Assembly: GCA_004794655.1 (NCBI GenBank)
Contig: SMMW01000025.1
Coordinates: 1,195,001 to 1,259,000, forward strand
Direction of reading: 5' to 3'
From: Marisa cornuarietis
Lineage: Eukaryota > Mollusca > Gastropoda > Architaenioglossa > Ampullariidae
Length of the DNA: 64,000 nt
The notes beneath the pieces are model-generated. The model had not been told where the DNA came from. It saw nothing but the letters and a program-made list of their open reading frames with translations, and ran no database searches. The stretch's first letter is position 1; every line of letters starts with the position of its first letter. Below, piece after piece: positions 22,844 to 35,400 of this stretch. The position numbers and the translations under genes are program-made.

Positions 22844-25488
22844 TTTACAATTGCTCTGACACACGCTTAGTGATAGCTACTTAAGAACCCACAAACATTT
22901 CTTCCAATGGGGTAAATCAAGTAGGACACTTCGATAGATGCACCTCCTCTCTCGTCCCGGAGAATGGTTGCACTGCACTGCGAAGATAAAAAGACGTAAT
23001 GGATGCTGACAGAAATGAGAACAAGGTGCGGTGACTTCCCAGTAAATAAGCTGCGCAGGAGTGCTCTGCGCAACACGCCCCCTATAAACATTCTGTTTTG
23101 TTGTCCCGTGGCAGGGCAAGGGCTTTTCATGCTAAATTTGATCTTCATCGTCGAGCACGATGTCGCTGCAAATGCGTTGGAAGGAAGGGAGAGGACGCGG
23201 GGAAAACTATTTATTTATTTGTCTGTAGCCCCAGATTTAGTCCCCAGCACTACTTTATCATCTTCAATGTACTATTTTGGTCGTTTTTTGTGCGAGGGAG
23301 TAGGAGATGGGGGCTAGACAAGGGGTGTCTGAGATATTGAAGAATGTAAACACGTCAGATGTCTGGCATAGATTTCAGTCTGTGAAGAGGAACTGGGTAA
23401 CAAGTGGGAGGGGCAGAGATGGCCGAATTCTGCTGAATGGTCTTTGGTCTTGGTACACAACCGCCAGGCGGCGCGAGGCGGAATGCCAGCCACGTAAATA
23501 TTTTAGCAGGCCCTTATCTCGGTGTACTCACTCAACAAAAAGACGGTGAACACAAAAAAACCTACTCACACTTACCACTAAGACTTTCGTTTGAACAAAT
23601 GTTAAAAAGCTTCGTCAAACGTCTCTGCTCTCTGCTTTGAACCCTTTTATCTTGACTTTCTGCAAGACATCGCAAAAGGCCTCTTATGTTTTTTATTGTC
23701 TAGCAAAACCATGAGGTGCTGTAGATGTGGACCGGTAATACACGGATGATCTGACGGGAGATAATAGCGTCGAGAACAAGAAGATATTAGACAATAAAGT
23801 AATTTTTAAAAAAATTATTACATTTGGACATACTTATTACATTAGACACCCAAATTCACGTCCGAAACAACAAACATGCATGGGCTGGAAGGTTCGGTGG
23901 GTAGATTGGTCGGGAAGTCAAAGTCTTGCCCCTTGTGTTACAGTGGTAAGTCATTCACCTTGCATATTACGTGTATTTGTTTGGTTCAATGTTCACTAGC
24001 AAGAAAACAAATTATTAATGCACCACCCCAGATTAGCATTTTCCACGGCCATCTCGGTGCTGGGAGCAGTCAAAGTACATCTCCCCCAACCCCACTCTTC
24101 GTCCAATATTGAAAATTTTTCTTCAGCTTCTGACCGTGCTCACCCGGTTTACTTCACATTATCGATCATGCAGAACAAATCGCAAGAAATTCTTGTGGAC
24201 AAGACTCTCCTCAGCAAGAACTCGTAGAATTAACTTTGCTCAAAGGGAAAAGCCTCCCACGTAAGGAATGTAAACGTTAACGAGCGGCGTCCGTCGCCAA
24301 CGATCGTTCAGTTAACTTGAAGTATCACTGGCGGTGTTCTTGTTCTTCTTTTGCTGCTGCTGCTGCTGTTGCCTGTTGTTTTTCTTGTTCTCCTGTCTCC
24401 TTCTTCTTCTTCTTTTTTTCCTCTGGTACGGGGAAGCTTTGACGATTTGCAAAGCAAGACTCATCTTCAGACAAGTTGCCTTTCCCCGCAACGTTTCAGT
24501 CTTTTGTAACTAGCGTCCACTGAAAGTCTGTGCTCTGTGATGAGTATCGAGCAGGTGTCGTCTTGCTGAAGAACAAGCAGCTTTCGAGTGCCATCACCCA
24601 GAGTCAGGTAAACCATACAACCCGTTGCCTGTTTTCCAGCATCTGTTTAAACCGACACCCCTTTGAAACTTTACCCCGGACACCGGTATATGAATGAACA
24701 AGGAAGTCGGAGCACGTACAAAGCCATCGTCACGTGATGCATCTAAGCTGATTCTAGCTGAGCTAGATTCACTTACAGCTTTTTACGTAGTTTTTTTTTT
24801 TTCTCTTATAAGAAATTTTACTAACATGCATATGATTAGTATAATGGTTACCAGCTTGTTTTATGTTCTTCTAACGAGTAGGTTTATGCCTTAATTTTTA
24901 GAAGCGCACTTTGTCCTCTATATGAAGAATCTTTTTCACGATTAAGTTTATAATAAATGTTTATGAAACTATTCACTCCAGGTTACCAAGTGGATAAGTA
25001 AACCAGCGTTTCTATCAAACTTTGGTGAAAGTGTGAACTCGCATGTCTGGCATATCTTGACTCTTTTCGTCTGACTTAGCCCGTCCCCCTTCCTATCCGG
25101 TATTTCGATCGGTTGCCTGTACTCATCTGATTAACCCTTACGTTTCTTTCTTCCACCGTGTCGCAGGTAATGTTTTTCAGTTTGATTCTTTCGTGCTTGC
25201 TGAAGCGTGTTCACTTTTACCGGTGTGTTACGCTGCACCACCCGGTATGCATCGGCGATCATGCAGAACCTCGCCTCCATAACCTCACCTGGTCTGCATC
25301 AAGAAACCATCATCGGCAAACAGCGTGCGTTCACGGTTCACTGACCACAGTTGTGCGGGGTAGATTTTTTCTTTTCTTTCTTTCGTTTCTTATCATGTGC
25401 AGAATGCGTTAAGGCAACCAGTTAAATCTTTGCACTCACGTCCGTAAGCATTAATGTATTCAAGCACAGAGATGTTTTACACATATAC
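22844..25488. other. unassigned stretch
   Basis: Moderately GC-rich around 22900-23550, where small frames on both strands overlap without domains. CTG, CTT and T-rich low complexity lies at about 24335-24422. No exon with convincing splice sites and no transposon was recognised. Confidence 0.5.
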
Positions 25489-25529
25489 ACACACACACAC
25501 GCACGCACGCACGCGCATACATACATACA

Positions 25530-25560
<31 letters not shown>
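25489..25560. repeat. compound CA / GCAC / CATA microsatellite
   Basis: Three simple repeats run together: CA to about 25500, GCAC to 25516, then eleven CATA units to 25560. A typical compound repeat created by successive slippage. Confidence 0.97.
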
Positions 25561-25561
<1 letters not shown>

Positions 25562-28500
25562 GAATGAATGGTCCTGACAGCTTTTGTATGTTGAACCCTT
25601 TCGAGGGTTTCTAAACGCCAGAGAATAACACAGTACGTTGCCTCCTAATGAAATCTATTTCAAAATTTATCACAATTAAGCCAATCAACGACGCTGGGAG
25701 TTTTCTGATTGTGTAATTACAGTCGCTGCTTGGGCGTTTTTCAGCTTTGTCAAAGAATGGGTGCTGCGACATCGCATTATTCGAGAGAAGTAGAAAATTT
25801 AATCTGTTGTTCTATTTCTAGACACAAATTCCATTCCTGGATCCTCGGGGATTTCTCAGCCTCCGCGAGCCGCAAGCAGAAATGAGATCACAGCTTATTA
25901 TCATTCTTTTCTTTACGGGCAACGACACATAAGTCCACAGATGTGGCCAATGTGGTTAATTTGGAATCTTTTACCAGCTGCTTAGGAATGTACTGGGGCA
26001 GTCCTATTTAGTTCGATGTCAGATGTCCAACGAGCGAAAGTCACTGTTGGGTAGACATTGAAAAAAAAGACTTGGCAAAGGGAAAGATGAAAGGTCTGGG
26101 ATCACAAAAACCTGTCTAAGTCCTAATGTCACAAATGAATCAGAAAGAAGCGGGCTTTGTCAAGACTCGTGCTTCTATTCCGCGCGCAAAATTTCTCGCA
26201 TGTTTAACGAGGTAAGGGGCCCTTCTTGGACTCTAAAGGTAGAGTGTTCAATACACACTATTTCTTCCAGCAATGCCGGAATTTACACAAACGACCCTTC
26301 TTTATATAACGATCCGAAACTGTTTAGAGCAGCCATTAAAAGATCGGGGGTTGACATTCCCAATCAAACTTCGTTTCAATTCGGAAGTTCTAATAACATT
26401 TTGTTTCAAGCTTCACTTTACCGCCACAACTAATGGAAACGGCCACCACCCGGGTTTCTCTAAATGTTTTATCGAATGATAATATATATCAAATGTCGGC
26501 ACGCTTGAAATAATCAAATGACAAAGATACTTTTTTAGGGCCAATACCCCTTCTGCAACCAAATGATGAACTGATAGTAAGAAAGAGATTTTATTTTTGT
26601 AATTGTCAAGCATTTCATCATTTTCAAGAAGAAACTCTCTTATTTCTCCCTACGAAGGAAATCCATCTTCTATTTTAAATCCAAATCGAAGACAGTTGAC
26701 ATTTCTTTGCATGAGTATTTGTCACAAGAAAACACTTCAACTCTTCATGAATCATTGCAAGCAATGTGATTGATGATAACGAAAGCGGGGTTAACGTGTG
26801 CCTGGCTCATCCTCCTCCTCACTCTACTCCTCCGCCTCTGAGCTACAAAGGGGAAATGTCGTTGCCATGTACTTAGCAGAGCAAACATAAGTGCGGTCCC
26901 GACAATGCTTTAGTCGGAGGTCTGGGATAGAAAACGAGGACTTAATCCTCCAATGGAAGTAATTTTAGTTTCTATGGACTTGCATCTTTGAATACATACA
27001 CGAGCCTCTGTGTGTGCGTGCGTGCGTGCGCGCGTGCGTGTGTGTGTGTGAAAAGAAAGAGAGCCTAATCGTTCTGTAGGAGACTGGATGTCTGAATAAA
27101 CCACCTGCAAACGGCCTCCTCACCAAAATCAATCACCACTCTCCAGGCCGGCCGAAAAAAAGTCAACAAACCTCATGATCACAAGTCGTCCCAAGACTGT
27201 GGTCCTCCAACCCTCCATTACGCGACAACCTAAACCACGAAGAAAACAGAGAGATCGTTGACTCTTTCGCGAAAGCCATCGATAATCCTTTTCCAAAAGC
27301 AAGTACGATGTTTGAGCAGCACTCACAGACGTGTTAGGGCTAAGGAGGTACCCCTCGTCCAACTAGCTGCAGCGACCCCGGCACGTACAGTTCAGACTAG
27401 CTACCATCGACTGATATTTCCCCCGTCTTTCTCAGCTGAAGGAACAATAAGCCAGTCAAGGGAAGAATAACGAGGTTAATTGCAAGCCTCTGTACCATTT
27501 GGAGTCGTGCTGTACGACATCTACCTCAACGTCAGCAAGACCCGCCCTACCCCCATCGTTCCTCCCCCTAAAGGCAGCCTTTTTAATGAGACTTCGAGCT
27601 GACTGGGCTTCTTTCGGGGAGTTCTTCTTTCGGCGCTCCCTTCCAAACAGTTTGGTGAGAGGACAAAAATAGACAGGAGATTACAAAAAAAAAAAAACAG
27701 CAGAGGAGGATGCGATGCGCTGAAAGACTCACAGTTGATTCTCAAACAAGAAGAAGACAAATGGTTGTCTGCAGTTCTCGCTGCGTGTTTTCTGACGATG
27801 TGTGGTTTAATGTCGGTTTGATGCGTACACCATGCCACGACTAGCGCATAAAATATTCTGTATGCCGAGCATCCCCATAAACCTATCCACAACAAAACTT
27901 AAGACGACAAGAGTCTACGAAGCACTTTCTTTGGAAAGTTTGGGCTGGTTTACAAGGGCGTAATCATGGGGCGTTCATGGCTGAAGAGTTAACAATTTGC
28001 GTTAAACAACAACAATAATGTAATGAAAGGGCTGTTCTGTTTCACGAAACGTAATGAATCTTTTCGCTACGATATTCTTGCTAGTAGCAAAGAAAGAATT
28101 TTTGCCTATTTTAGCTCAGAAATCACAGTCTCCTTACAACGATATACATTTTTGCTGCATTCATATTCTTCCCTCTCATTTTCAAATTCAGTTTTAAAAA
28201 TCAGTTTTCCTAAAGGCACTCTGTGCATATACAGGGTCTCCTACTTTGACTTCGAAGTAGGGAGAATCTCTGGATCATTTGGGTCAATCTATAAGTTCCT
28301 TTTCTCTTGTGACACCAATTCGATGTTCTTGAGAAAGCGCTGGCATTAGCAGTCACGAGGTACTTGAAGTCGTTATCTAGGTGTGACAGGCGTAATGCGA
28401 GTCCAATAAAGACAAAATTATAAAAAAAATACTTGCAGAGAGTTAGAAGCAAAAATCAAAAGGTTGTGGGTGAAGCCAGGGATGCTTGTTTCTGTTTATT

Positions 28501-30189
28501 GGCACAGCAAAAAGCTCTCAAGTTTGCCTCCTACAGATAATCGATGCTACGTCATAACAGCGCAGTTTCTCCCCAGCGGCCTAAGAATGCCATGCTATTT
28601 ATTATTTTTTTCACCCATCCCCTTTGTTTTTTGTCAATCAGCGTCTTTGTTTTGGCTCATCTTCACACAAATTCTAGTATCATCAGGTCCTGACACCAAT
28701 TCTATTTACAACCCCAGGTACAAAGCGTTTTATTTATTTATTTTTGGTGATCTTGATGTCATGCGTCAATATTCGTTGATACAGAGTTTTCTCGGATATA
28801 TCTATCTATCCATACCTATCCATTCTCTAAAGCAACTGTGCATTCTAGACGATCATGGTGATTTGTCTGTCACTCACTTGCTCTCACACTACTTCCTCTA
28901 AAAATAAGCCAAACCACTTCTTTATATTACCTTCTTTGGGAATCATCATCATAATAATAATATAATAAACGAAAATAATTCTCTTTGTTATCAAAGCGCA
29001 ACATTTATGCCATCGGTACGTGTGTTTGCTGCAGAAACAAAACGATATTATTCATACTTTCCCATTTCCGATAGTGCATTTGTGGAAATCGTAAAGGCCG
29101 GAAGTGTGGGAATTCTGTATTGAAAAGCAGGCTGCCAAGGGAGCTGTGAAAATAGGCGAGAGAGCCCTTAGGACCCTATAGGGACGACGCTAAAAGAGAT
29201 ATTCTTTATGATGTGTGCTGCTGGCTTTAATGTGAGTTACGCAAGCAAGCAGCTGGACATTTGGCGAAAACAGTTCTGAAAGGTTTTTTTTAAAGTCCTT
29301 TAAAGTGGGCTTTTTTTTCTTTGACAGTTCTAATATTTTTCATTTCTGATGCATTTTCTTTATTGTTTAATCTTACTTGCAGCGTTGAAATTTGCTCGCG
29401 TGCTAGATCTGTTGTTTGTGAACATTACATTTCAGTGAAAACGGAAACAAATCTGACCAATCCGCAAATGCCTGATTCCACGCCTTGGACATGTAATTCT
29501 GAACAAGTGCAAAGAATGAATTCAATTTAAACAATAAAGCATCGTGTTCTGCTCAAACGAAATAAAATTTAATAAAAAAATCCATACTGCAGACATGATA
29601 AATAAATTTTGAGTGCCACTGTTCTATGAAAGCATTTTTTATATCTTACTTGTGTGTAAATAGCGTTGACACTTTTCAGGGAAAGGACAAGATGTTTCTT
29701 TTAGTACAGTCTCTTTAAATAATGGAAAAGGCAACACTTTTCGTGATTTTTTTTTTAATCTGAACAAATTTTGAAAAAGGTTTTTTTTTTTCCTTTGGAA
29801 GGACAATATATCATTCACCTTAACCGTTTCCACCCGTTCATCGACCCCGACCTCCCCACTCCCACCAAGACGTAATGGCTTTATTTAGTCAATAAAGGAA
29901 ACCAGCACGAGCTAGATTGTAAGAGATCTTATGTTTCGAAAACCCCCCAACCAAGCACTTATAGCTATAATTTGCACTAACAGCTATGCGTGCAATCACG
30001 GCATTTTCCACCCACAGCAGTGCAGTGCACGACAGAAACCATTTTCGTATGAGGCTAGCGTGTTTATCACGCTATCTATGCCGCTTTCATGAAGGGAATA
30101 AATCGAAACTGTCTTGTTTATCGGGACATTTCTGTTTATACTTGTGAGTGATGGCACTGATTGTCCTATTGCGTTTATTGACGCTGGCA
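25561..30189. other. unassigned stretch
   Basis: 4.6 kb with little structure. A GT/GCGT tract lies at 27008-27050 and a poly-A run at 27685-27697. A plus-strand frame of 145 codons at 28464-28901 is hydrophobic, lacks an ATG start and has no domain. A 124-codon minus-strand frame at 27521-27895 is likewise unrecognised. Neither is annotated. Confidence 0.5.
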
Positions 30190-30190
30190 G

Positions 30191-30401
30191 CGACAGGACC
30201 CTTTGCATGGCGACCCGAGGCTGGCGTCAGAGGACCACTTCCGTCAGGTCACGTGGCCACAACGTCACGAACCCCTCGGCCCCCAAGTCCCCGGATGCTG
30301 CCTGTGTCGACCAAGAACTGCAAAACTGCCCGGACATGCAGCGGTGTCGTGTCAGCAATCTCTTCTCCCACGGAAAGGATCACGCCGAAGTCGTGCAGTG
30401 A
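30191..30401 (+). CDS. candidate 3'-terminal coding exon of an unidentified gene
   Basis: A GC-rich island in AT-rich DNA. After an acceptor-like TTGACGCTGGCAG ending at 30190, one frame runs 69 codons from 30192 to TGA at 30399-30401. By hand count 51 of 69 third positions are G or C. AATAAA follows at 30438-30443, 37 bp after the stop, so a terminal exon with a very short 3' UTR is plausible. The product is basic and Arg/Ser-rich first, with an N-glycosylation-type NVT, then has CVDQELQNC and CPDMQRC. The Cys spacing C-x7-C-x5-C loosely recalls the first half of a ShKT-type domain, but the later cysteines are absent in this frame, so I do not assign it. Upstream exons are unknown. Confidence 0.38.
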
Positions 30402-30437
30402 TTGCCATTGCACGCATGCATGAGCGCAGCGGCAGTT

Positions 30438-30443
30438 AATAAA
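30438..30443 (+). terminator. candidate polyadenylation signal AATAAA
   Basis: AATAAA lies 37 bp downstream of the stop of the GC-rich frame ending at 30401, and overlapping AATAAA-like hexamers follow to about 30457. A T-rich downstream element is not obvious, and AATAAA is frequent by chance in AT-rich DNA. Confidence 0.3.
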
Positions 30444-30457
30444 GAAATAAAATAAAA

Positions 30458-30729
30458 TAGCCTCCACGGCACGGTGGAGTAATTATCGATATTAAGGCCA
30501 GCATCAGAAAGGCTAAGCGACATACATTACCAGCCAGATCAGAAATAGGGGAGATAGCTACTGCTACGTGCTATGTGCATCTCGTTTCAATGTCCAGAGT
30601 TTAATTTGTAATTGACTGCCGATTGCTGATTGTTTATTTGGCATCGATATTATGGTAAGGGGATGAGAGTCGTCGTGGGCGTGTTTCATAACAAGATTTA
30701 GTAACTAAAGGGGTACATTAAGAATTAAA

Positions 30730-30731
<2 letters not shown>
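30458..30731. other. unassigned stretch
   Basis: No feature seen between the candidate 3' end and the following CA repeat. Confidence 0.5.

Positions 30732-30770
<39 letters not shown>
30732..30770. repeat. (CA)n microsatellite
   Basis: A perfect AC tract of 39 bp followed by GAGACAG. Confidence 0.97.
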
Positions 30771-30773
<3 letters not shown>

Positions 30774-33700
30774 ACAGGACGAACACTTGCTTCCCATTGT
30801 ACAGACACAGTACTGTTCTCCTTCTTATAATTATGGGCAAACACTATGTAAGAACATAGAAGCACGAACATTCATGCAAGCCAACCCAGCGACTTTCTGC
30901 TCGTCAACAACAGCACTGTGGAACTGCAAACCATATTATATGCTACATCAACAGTTATACATGTCATACACTCTCACGGGGAGGGCGGAAATTCACAAAA
31001 CAAAGAGTGTGTGCAAGTGAAAAAAATTCGCGTGAACCGGGTATCAGGTATAATTAGACACCACTCATTAAACATCCTACTGGCTCCACTCTTTATTTGC
31101 ATGATTGTGGTTATACTCTCGGGGCCTTCCTCTCTTTCACTCTGTCTCTGCTTCATTATTGAGGTGGCGGTGGCATGTTTGCAGTTTTACACGCACCTGC
31201 CGGTGATATAGATCAAAGCCGCAGCATCCAACACCATCTGAATGGGTTTATTCGTCAAATTAAAATGTTGCGGGAGAGGATACATCTGTTGTGGGGTTTG
31301 CTCTGGAAATTTTGCATACATATCACTTGGTACTGGAAAGTTCTCCTTACGACCCCAGTGTACTATGACTGACAAAGAACAAAATTCAGGGAGAAATATT
31401 ACAAAGTTATAAATGTCTGCAGAGATGTTATATTGTTACAATATTAGAGAAAGATTTACATTTTTACAAATGTAGGGAAAATGTTAAAATAAGGCCTAAA
31501 CGTACAGAAGGTCTGACAAGTAAGTATGCTGGTTTGCGTGTTTTATTAAAATCTGAGACTATGGATAGGAAACCTTGGTAGTCCCTCAGGGCTGGTACTA
31601 ACCTACTACTGAGTGTACAGTTGTGTTATAATTATAGATACTAGCACTAGCTAATTTACTGGTAGCTTAAAGGCTTTTTAGCTTTCTAAGCTTCTCACAC
31701 AGTTTAATGCGGACTCCTGCGGTCTCAAAACTTTCCATGCTCAATACTTTATCTAAATGACATGCATCTTCTATCAGCTCTTTAGGAGGGTATTTAAAAA
31801 CATCTGTACTTAACCACCGTTCTCTTTGTTCGTTTTGATATCTCTCAGCTTATTTACTTATTTTATATTCCTGTTTTCCAGCCTCAAGAGAGGGTAAATG
31901 TTTACAGAAAAGCGTTGATTTGATATTCTACGAATGTTATTTTCGGTACTTGTATACCTGTCAGTAGACTGTTTAGGCATGATCGGTCTTTTTCCTCATA
32001 ATTGGGCTTGTTATTAATATAGACTGGATCTCTCACTTGTCAGCATAGGTGTGCTTGTCATTAATTTAAGCCGAATCTGTCCCTCTTGTTTGTCAACTTT
32101 GGAGTAACGAGATTTTAATGCTTCGTGACCACAAACGAAGGAGGGTTCAGAGGGTCTTTGGGAGTGCAAACGTTCACAGTAGTACTCTTATATTGCATAA
32201 CTACTTCAACTCGACAGTTCTATTGCTTTCACACAATGAAATTGTGCTGTGGACCAAGCGCGAAGTCACAGGTGTCACAGGCGAAATATTCGCTTCCCCT
32301 CATTTGTCGGATGCAACTGGTGTTGGTGGTGGTGTGGAAGGGGGACGTGGTTTTAATTGAAGCCTAAAGTGTATGCAGGAAATGAGTCATCCAGTCCACT
32401 AACTCCTATCACTCACAAAAATCCATTTACCGTACGCAGCATGTGGTGAGCTGTAACTCATTATTTCAGGTCCAGGTAACGAAAAGGTGCAAACAGATAA
32501 TTTCTGTGATCAAACAAACTTGACTATAACATAATTTATTAGCCAGCCATGATTGAACCAAGATTAACATCAGGGTGTGAACCCCAAATAGTTCGCAAGC
32601 TAACTCTGTCCACTTTGTGCGTAGCACACGTGTAAATGTACAACAAGAAAGAAAACTTCGCACAGTACTTTCGAGCAGAACAACACGTCAGTCACCCTGG
32701 AATCGATTCTAGCCACGCCCACATTTTCCAACCTAACGATGTCTTATAAATTCTTGCAAAAAATGTATAAAAAAAAATACATCTGAAGACATCCACTAGA
32801 ATACACACTGCTTGGTAAGGAATGCTTGGCGATGTGTGTTAAATCATTGCATGTTCTCATATTAGTATGCAGACGAGCGAGCGTGCTCTCTGGTTAATTG
32901 GGTCGTTAAATGTAAAATAAAACGTTAAATGTAAAATAAAAGAAAGTCGACCTTATTTACCCCAGGGTAAGGCATGCATACCTGCATGGCTGTCATTTTG
33001 CTGGAGTAGCGTACGAAACTTGATGCAAAGTCACATTTTCTGCTTAAGAAAATGTCAAAGGAAAGAACAAAAGTACAATGGTGTGCATTAAAAGTAAAGG
33101 TCATTAGGGTCTATCTGAGTTGCTCTCTTAAATCCTTAACGCGAGTTTAAAAGACCATTGTACTCCCTGCATCCACGCGACATTTATTCGAGTCTTTATT
33201 CTCTTACCACCAAACCATGATCTCCCAAATCCCTTTTACTCAAAGAAAATCTTAATAAAGGTCCGGGCACGAAGATAATTACCAGTGTTATTTCTCGTGA
33301 GAAAAACATTCCACACCTTGGGTTTTAAATGCCAGTCTGTTTGACCAATTCTGGCAAAGGTATTTGCTTCACATTTATGTAAAGGCTGTGTCAAATTTCC
33401 TCAAGTGTTCGTTCATATTTGTCCAGTTAAGAATGGCTATAAATGAAATGAGTGGACACATGCATTGATGATCTCACGTCGGAAAGAGCCGTTACAATTC
33501 TTGACCCTGAAAAGATGTGTTTGTCTTTTCAGTTTTTACAAATTTTCCTATGTACGTTTGTGACCATAGAAAATATCTTTTTCCTTCGCTCACCTTAACC
33601 AGCAATCTAAATCTCAAGAATATCATTGCAACGTTGTTTTGTTATTTTGCCTTAACCGTGATGTGCGTGTTCGAAGATTTCAATAAAAGCAGAGACTTTT

Positions 33701-34028
33701 TTATTCTTGCTGTAATTTCCCGTACTACTACTCCGAGATCAAACCATTAACTTGCCAGGAGAAACTGCCGCAAGCACTGCCACGATTCTCCGATTTCTGC
33801 TTCAAAAGGCCGTTTAAGGGATAACTATTTTCTGCAGAAATATTGGTTATACACTCAAGACGACAGCTCCGTGATCACCACAAAAAAATAAAAAAATGGA
33901 AGCACAGCCACGTGGTGGAACAAGAGATGAAGCCGGTTTTTGTTCTTTACATCCACGCGATGCGACTGGTGTGAAAAACTTCGTGGTGGCCGGAACGGAC
34001 CGACATACAAACAAAAGTGTACATACAT
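30771..34028. other. unassigned stretch
   Basis: AT-rich and mostly unique-looking. A 19-bp tandem duplication (CGTTAAATGTAAAATAAAA) lies at 32904-32941. No exon, RNA gene or transposon was recognised. Confidence 0.55.
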
Positions 34029-34064
34029 GCACGCGCACACGCGCGCGCACACACACACACACAC
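34029..34064. repeat. CACG / GCGC / CA compound tract
   Basis: Alternating purine-pyrimidine tract with CACGCG, GCGCGC and then CA units. Thr/His and Cys/Val-Arg frames through it on both strands, up to 103 codons, are repeat-driven and rejected. Confidence 0.93.
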
Positions 34065-34356
34065 CTACATGCATTGCAAACATATACAAAACACAGATAT
34101 GCACAGATACACATTGACTCACTCTCATACACCCTCAAAACACACACGCCTGCAGGTATACGAATGCGTGCGTACAGACATTCATCAAACGTATGCATAC
34201 ATCTCCCTCTGTATCTGTGGGTATGCACATGCACACGTGTCGGTGTTTTAGTATGTCCAGACGTAGATAAGACATGTTAAATAAATGAGCAGATTGGCAG
34301 GCAGAGAAGTGCTGGCAGATACAAAAACAAAAACTTCGAACAATAAGCTCCGTTTT

Positions 34357-34553
34357 TAACGGAGTCTTGTCTCTATATTACAGGACCAGCAGCTGCAAGC
34401 AACAGATACCAGTATCTAGACCTATTAGAACACCTTCCGTAGTCTAAATGGAGTCTAGACCAGTATTATAACAGCAGCTGTGCCCAGCCTAAACAAAGTC
34501 TGGACCCATTACAATACCAGCTGCGGTCTTAACGGAATGTAGACCTAATACAT
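34357..34553 (+). repeat. degenerate 39-45 bp tandem repeat, about five units
   Basis: Units share the pattern TAAACGGAGTCTAGACC, then ATTACAACACC, then AGCTGCGGTC. Starts are visible at about 34357, 34445, 34490 and 34529, with a truncated unit around 34414. The last unit is incomplete. Spacing varies between 39 and 45 bp and units differ by several substitutions and small gaps, so it is an old array. Confidence 0.75.
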
Positions 34554-35294
34554 AATTCTTCGTAATTTTGTGAGGGCCCACGTTTGTCGGGTGCTTTTTT
34601 TCTCATTTCTGGGTAAAGTTTAATGCAAGATACTATTCCAATAACTCTGGATAAACACCTCTTCCGTTCTCGAAATATATACCTACAGACACCGCCAGAC
34701 ACAATTGTGACCCCATGATGATTTACATAATATGTCTCCAGCTCTCTCTCATCGGCTAAGGATTTTAAACCAGTACATGTATCCATACACTGCCCAGTGG
34801 TATAAGTTGCTGACCTTTTTTCTCTGCAATGTTGCTTGTATTTCAATATCAGAAGATTGTAGGGGTAAGTATCTTCTTTATCTTCTTTTTCTTGTTCCCC
34901 CCTTCCTTTCTCTCATCCTTCTTCCCCTTCCACCCAACAGTATTTGTGCTCATTCTCTTCTCTCTCGTTTGTTTCTCTTTCTCTCTGTCTTGGTGGAACG
35001 AGTTCGTACTCATAGGAGGTGGACAAAATACATTGTCATTGTCATTTCCTCTCTCTTTCTGTCTGCCTACGTGTGCTGAGAGGACTACCTTTAAGTGTCT
35101 AGACTGAGCCAACTTACTCTCGCATGGCACATGCGTGTCCGTGCAAGGTTGATAAAGAAGACGAACGAACGAATGAAAAGAAATGCATCAGTGCAGGCGC
35201 GAAGATCTTTTTACCGGCAAGCCTATCCCCTAGTGAAGAAAATCGGTCAGCACTTGATTTATAGTCTTTTCTTTCCTGGTTCTCGATCTTTCAG
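34554..35294. other. unassigned stretch upstream of the 35295 exon
   Basis: A GGGG|GTAAGT donor-like site lies near 34862 after a short acceptor-like TTCAATATCAG, which would bound a micro-exon of about 12 bp. A C/T-rich tract follows at 34869-34938. If the terminal exon at 35295 is real, this is its last intron. Confidence 0.4.
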
Positions 35295-35400
35295 ATGCCG
35301 TTTGGATTCCCTGGGGCTCGCCGAGTTGGAGATCATGCGCGAAATGCCCTTGAATGACCACGAGGTCAGGAGCATTTCTATGCCAGATGCCGAGTATTAA
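35295..35400 (+). CDS. candidate 3'-terminal coding exon of an unidentified gene
   Basis: A textbook acceptor, with T/C-rich sequence from about 35263 ending in TTTCAG at 35294, is followed by one base and 34 codons to TAA at 35398-35400. By hand count 25 of 34 third positions are G or C. The peptide contains LGLAELEIMREMPLNDHEV and ends SMPDAEY. It is acidic, soluble and free of low complexity, which is what a real C-terminus looks like. No family is recognised. No AATAAA is seen in the next ~200 bp, so the 3' UTR would be longer. The same frame stays open upstream through the intron to 35095, which I take as chance. Confidence 0.42.

Noticed and set aside
28464..28901. 145-codon hydrophobic plus-strand frame as a membrane protein gene
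   Set aside because: It lacks an ATG at its start, has AT-driven Phe/Leu/Tyr/Ser composition and no conserved motif.
30191..30423. Secreted cysteine-rich peptide gene in the overlapping frame starting near 30148
   Set aside because: The hydrophobic start comes from AT-rich sequence before the GC island, and the frame lacks the third-position bias seen in the neighbouring frame. No known peptide family is matched.
33847..34280. Overlapping frames up to 103 codons on both strands
   Set aside because: Driven by the CACG/GCGC/CA repeat; composition is Thr/His/Arg or Cys/Val only.
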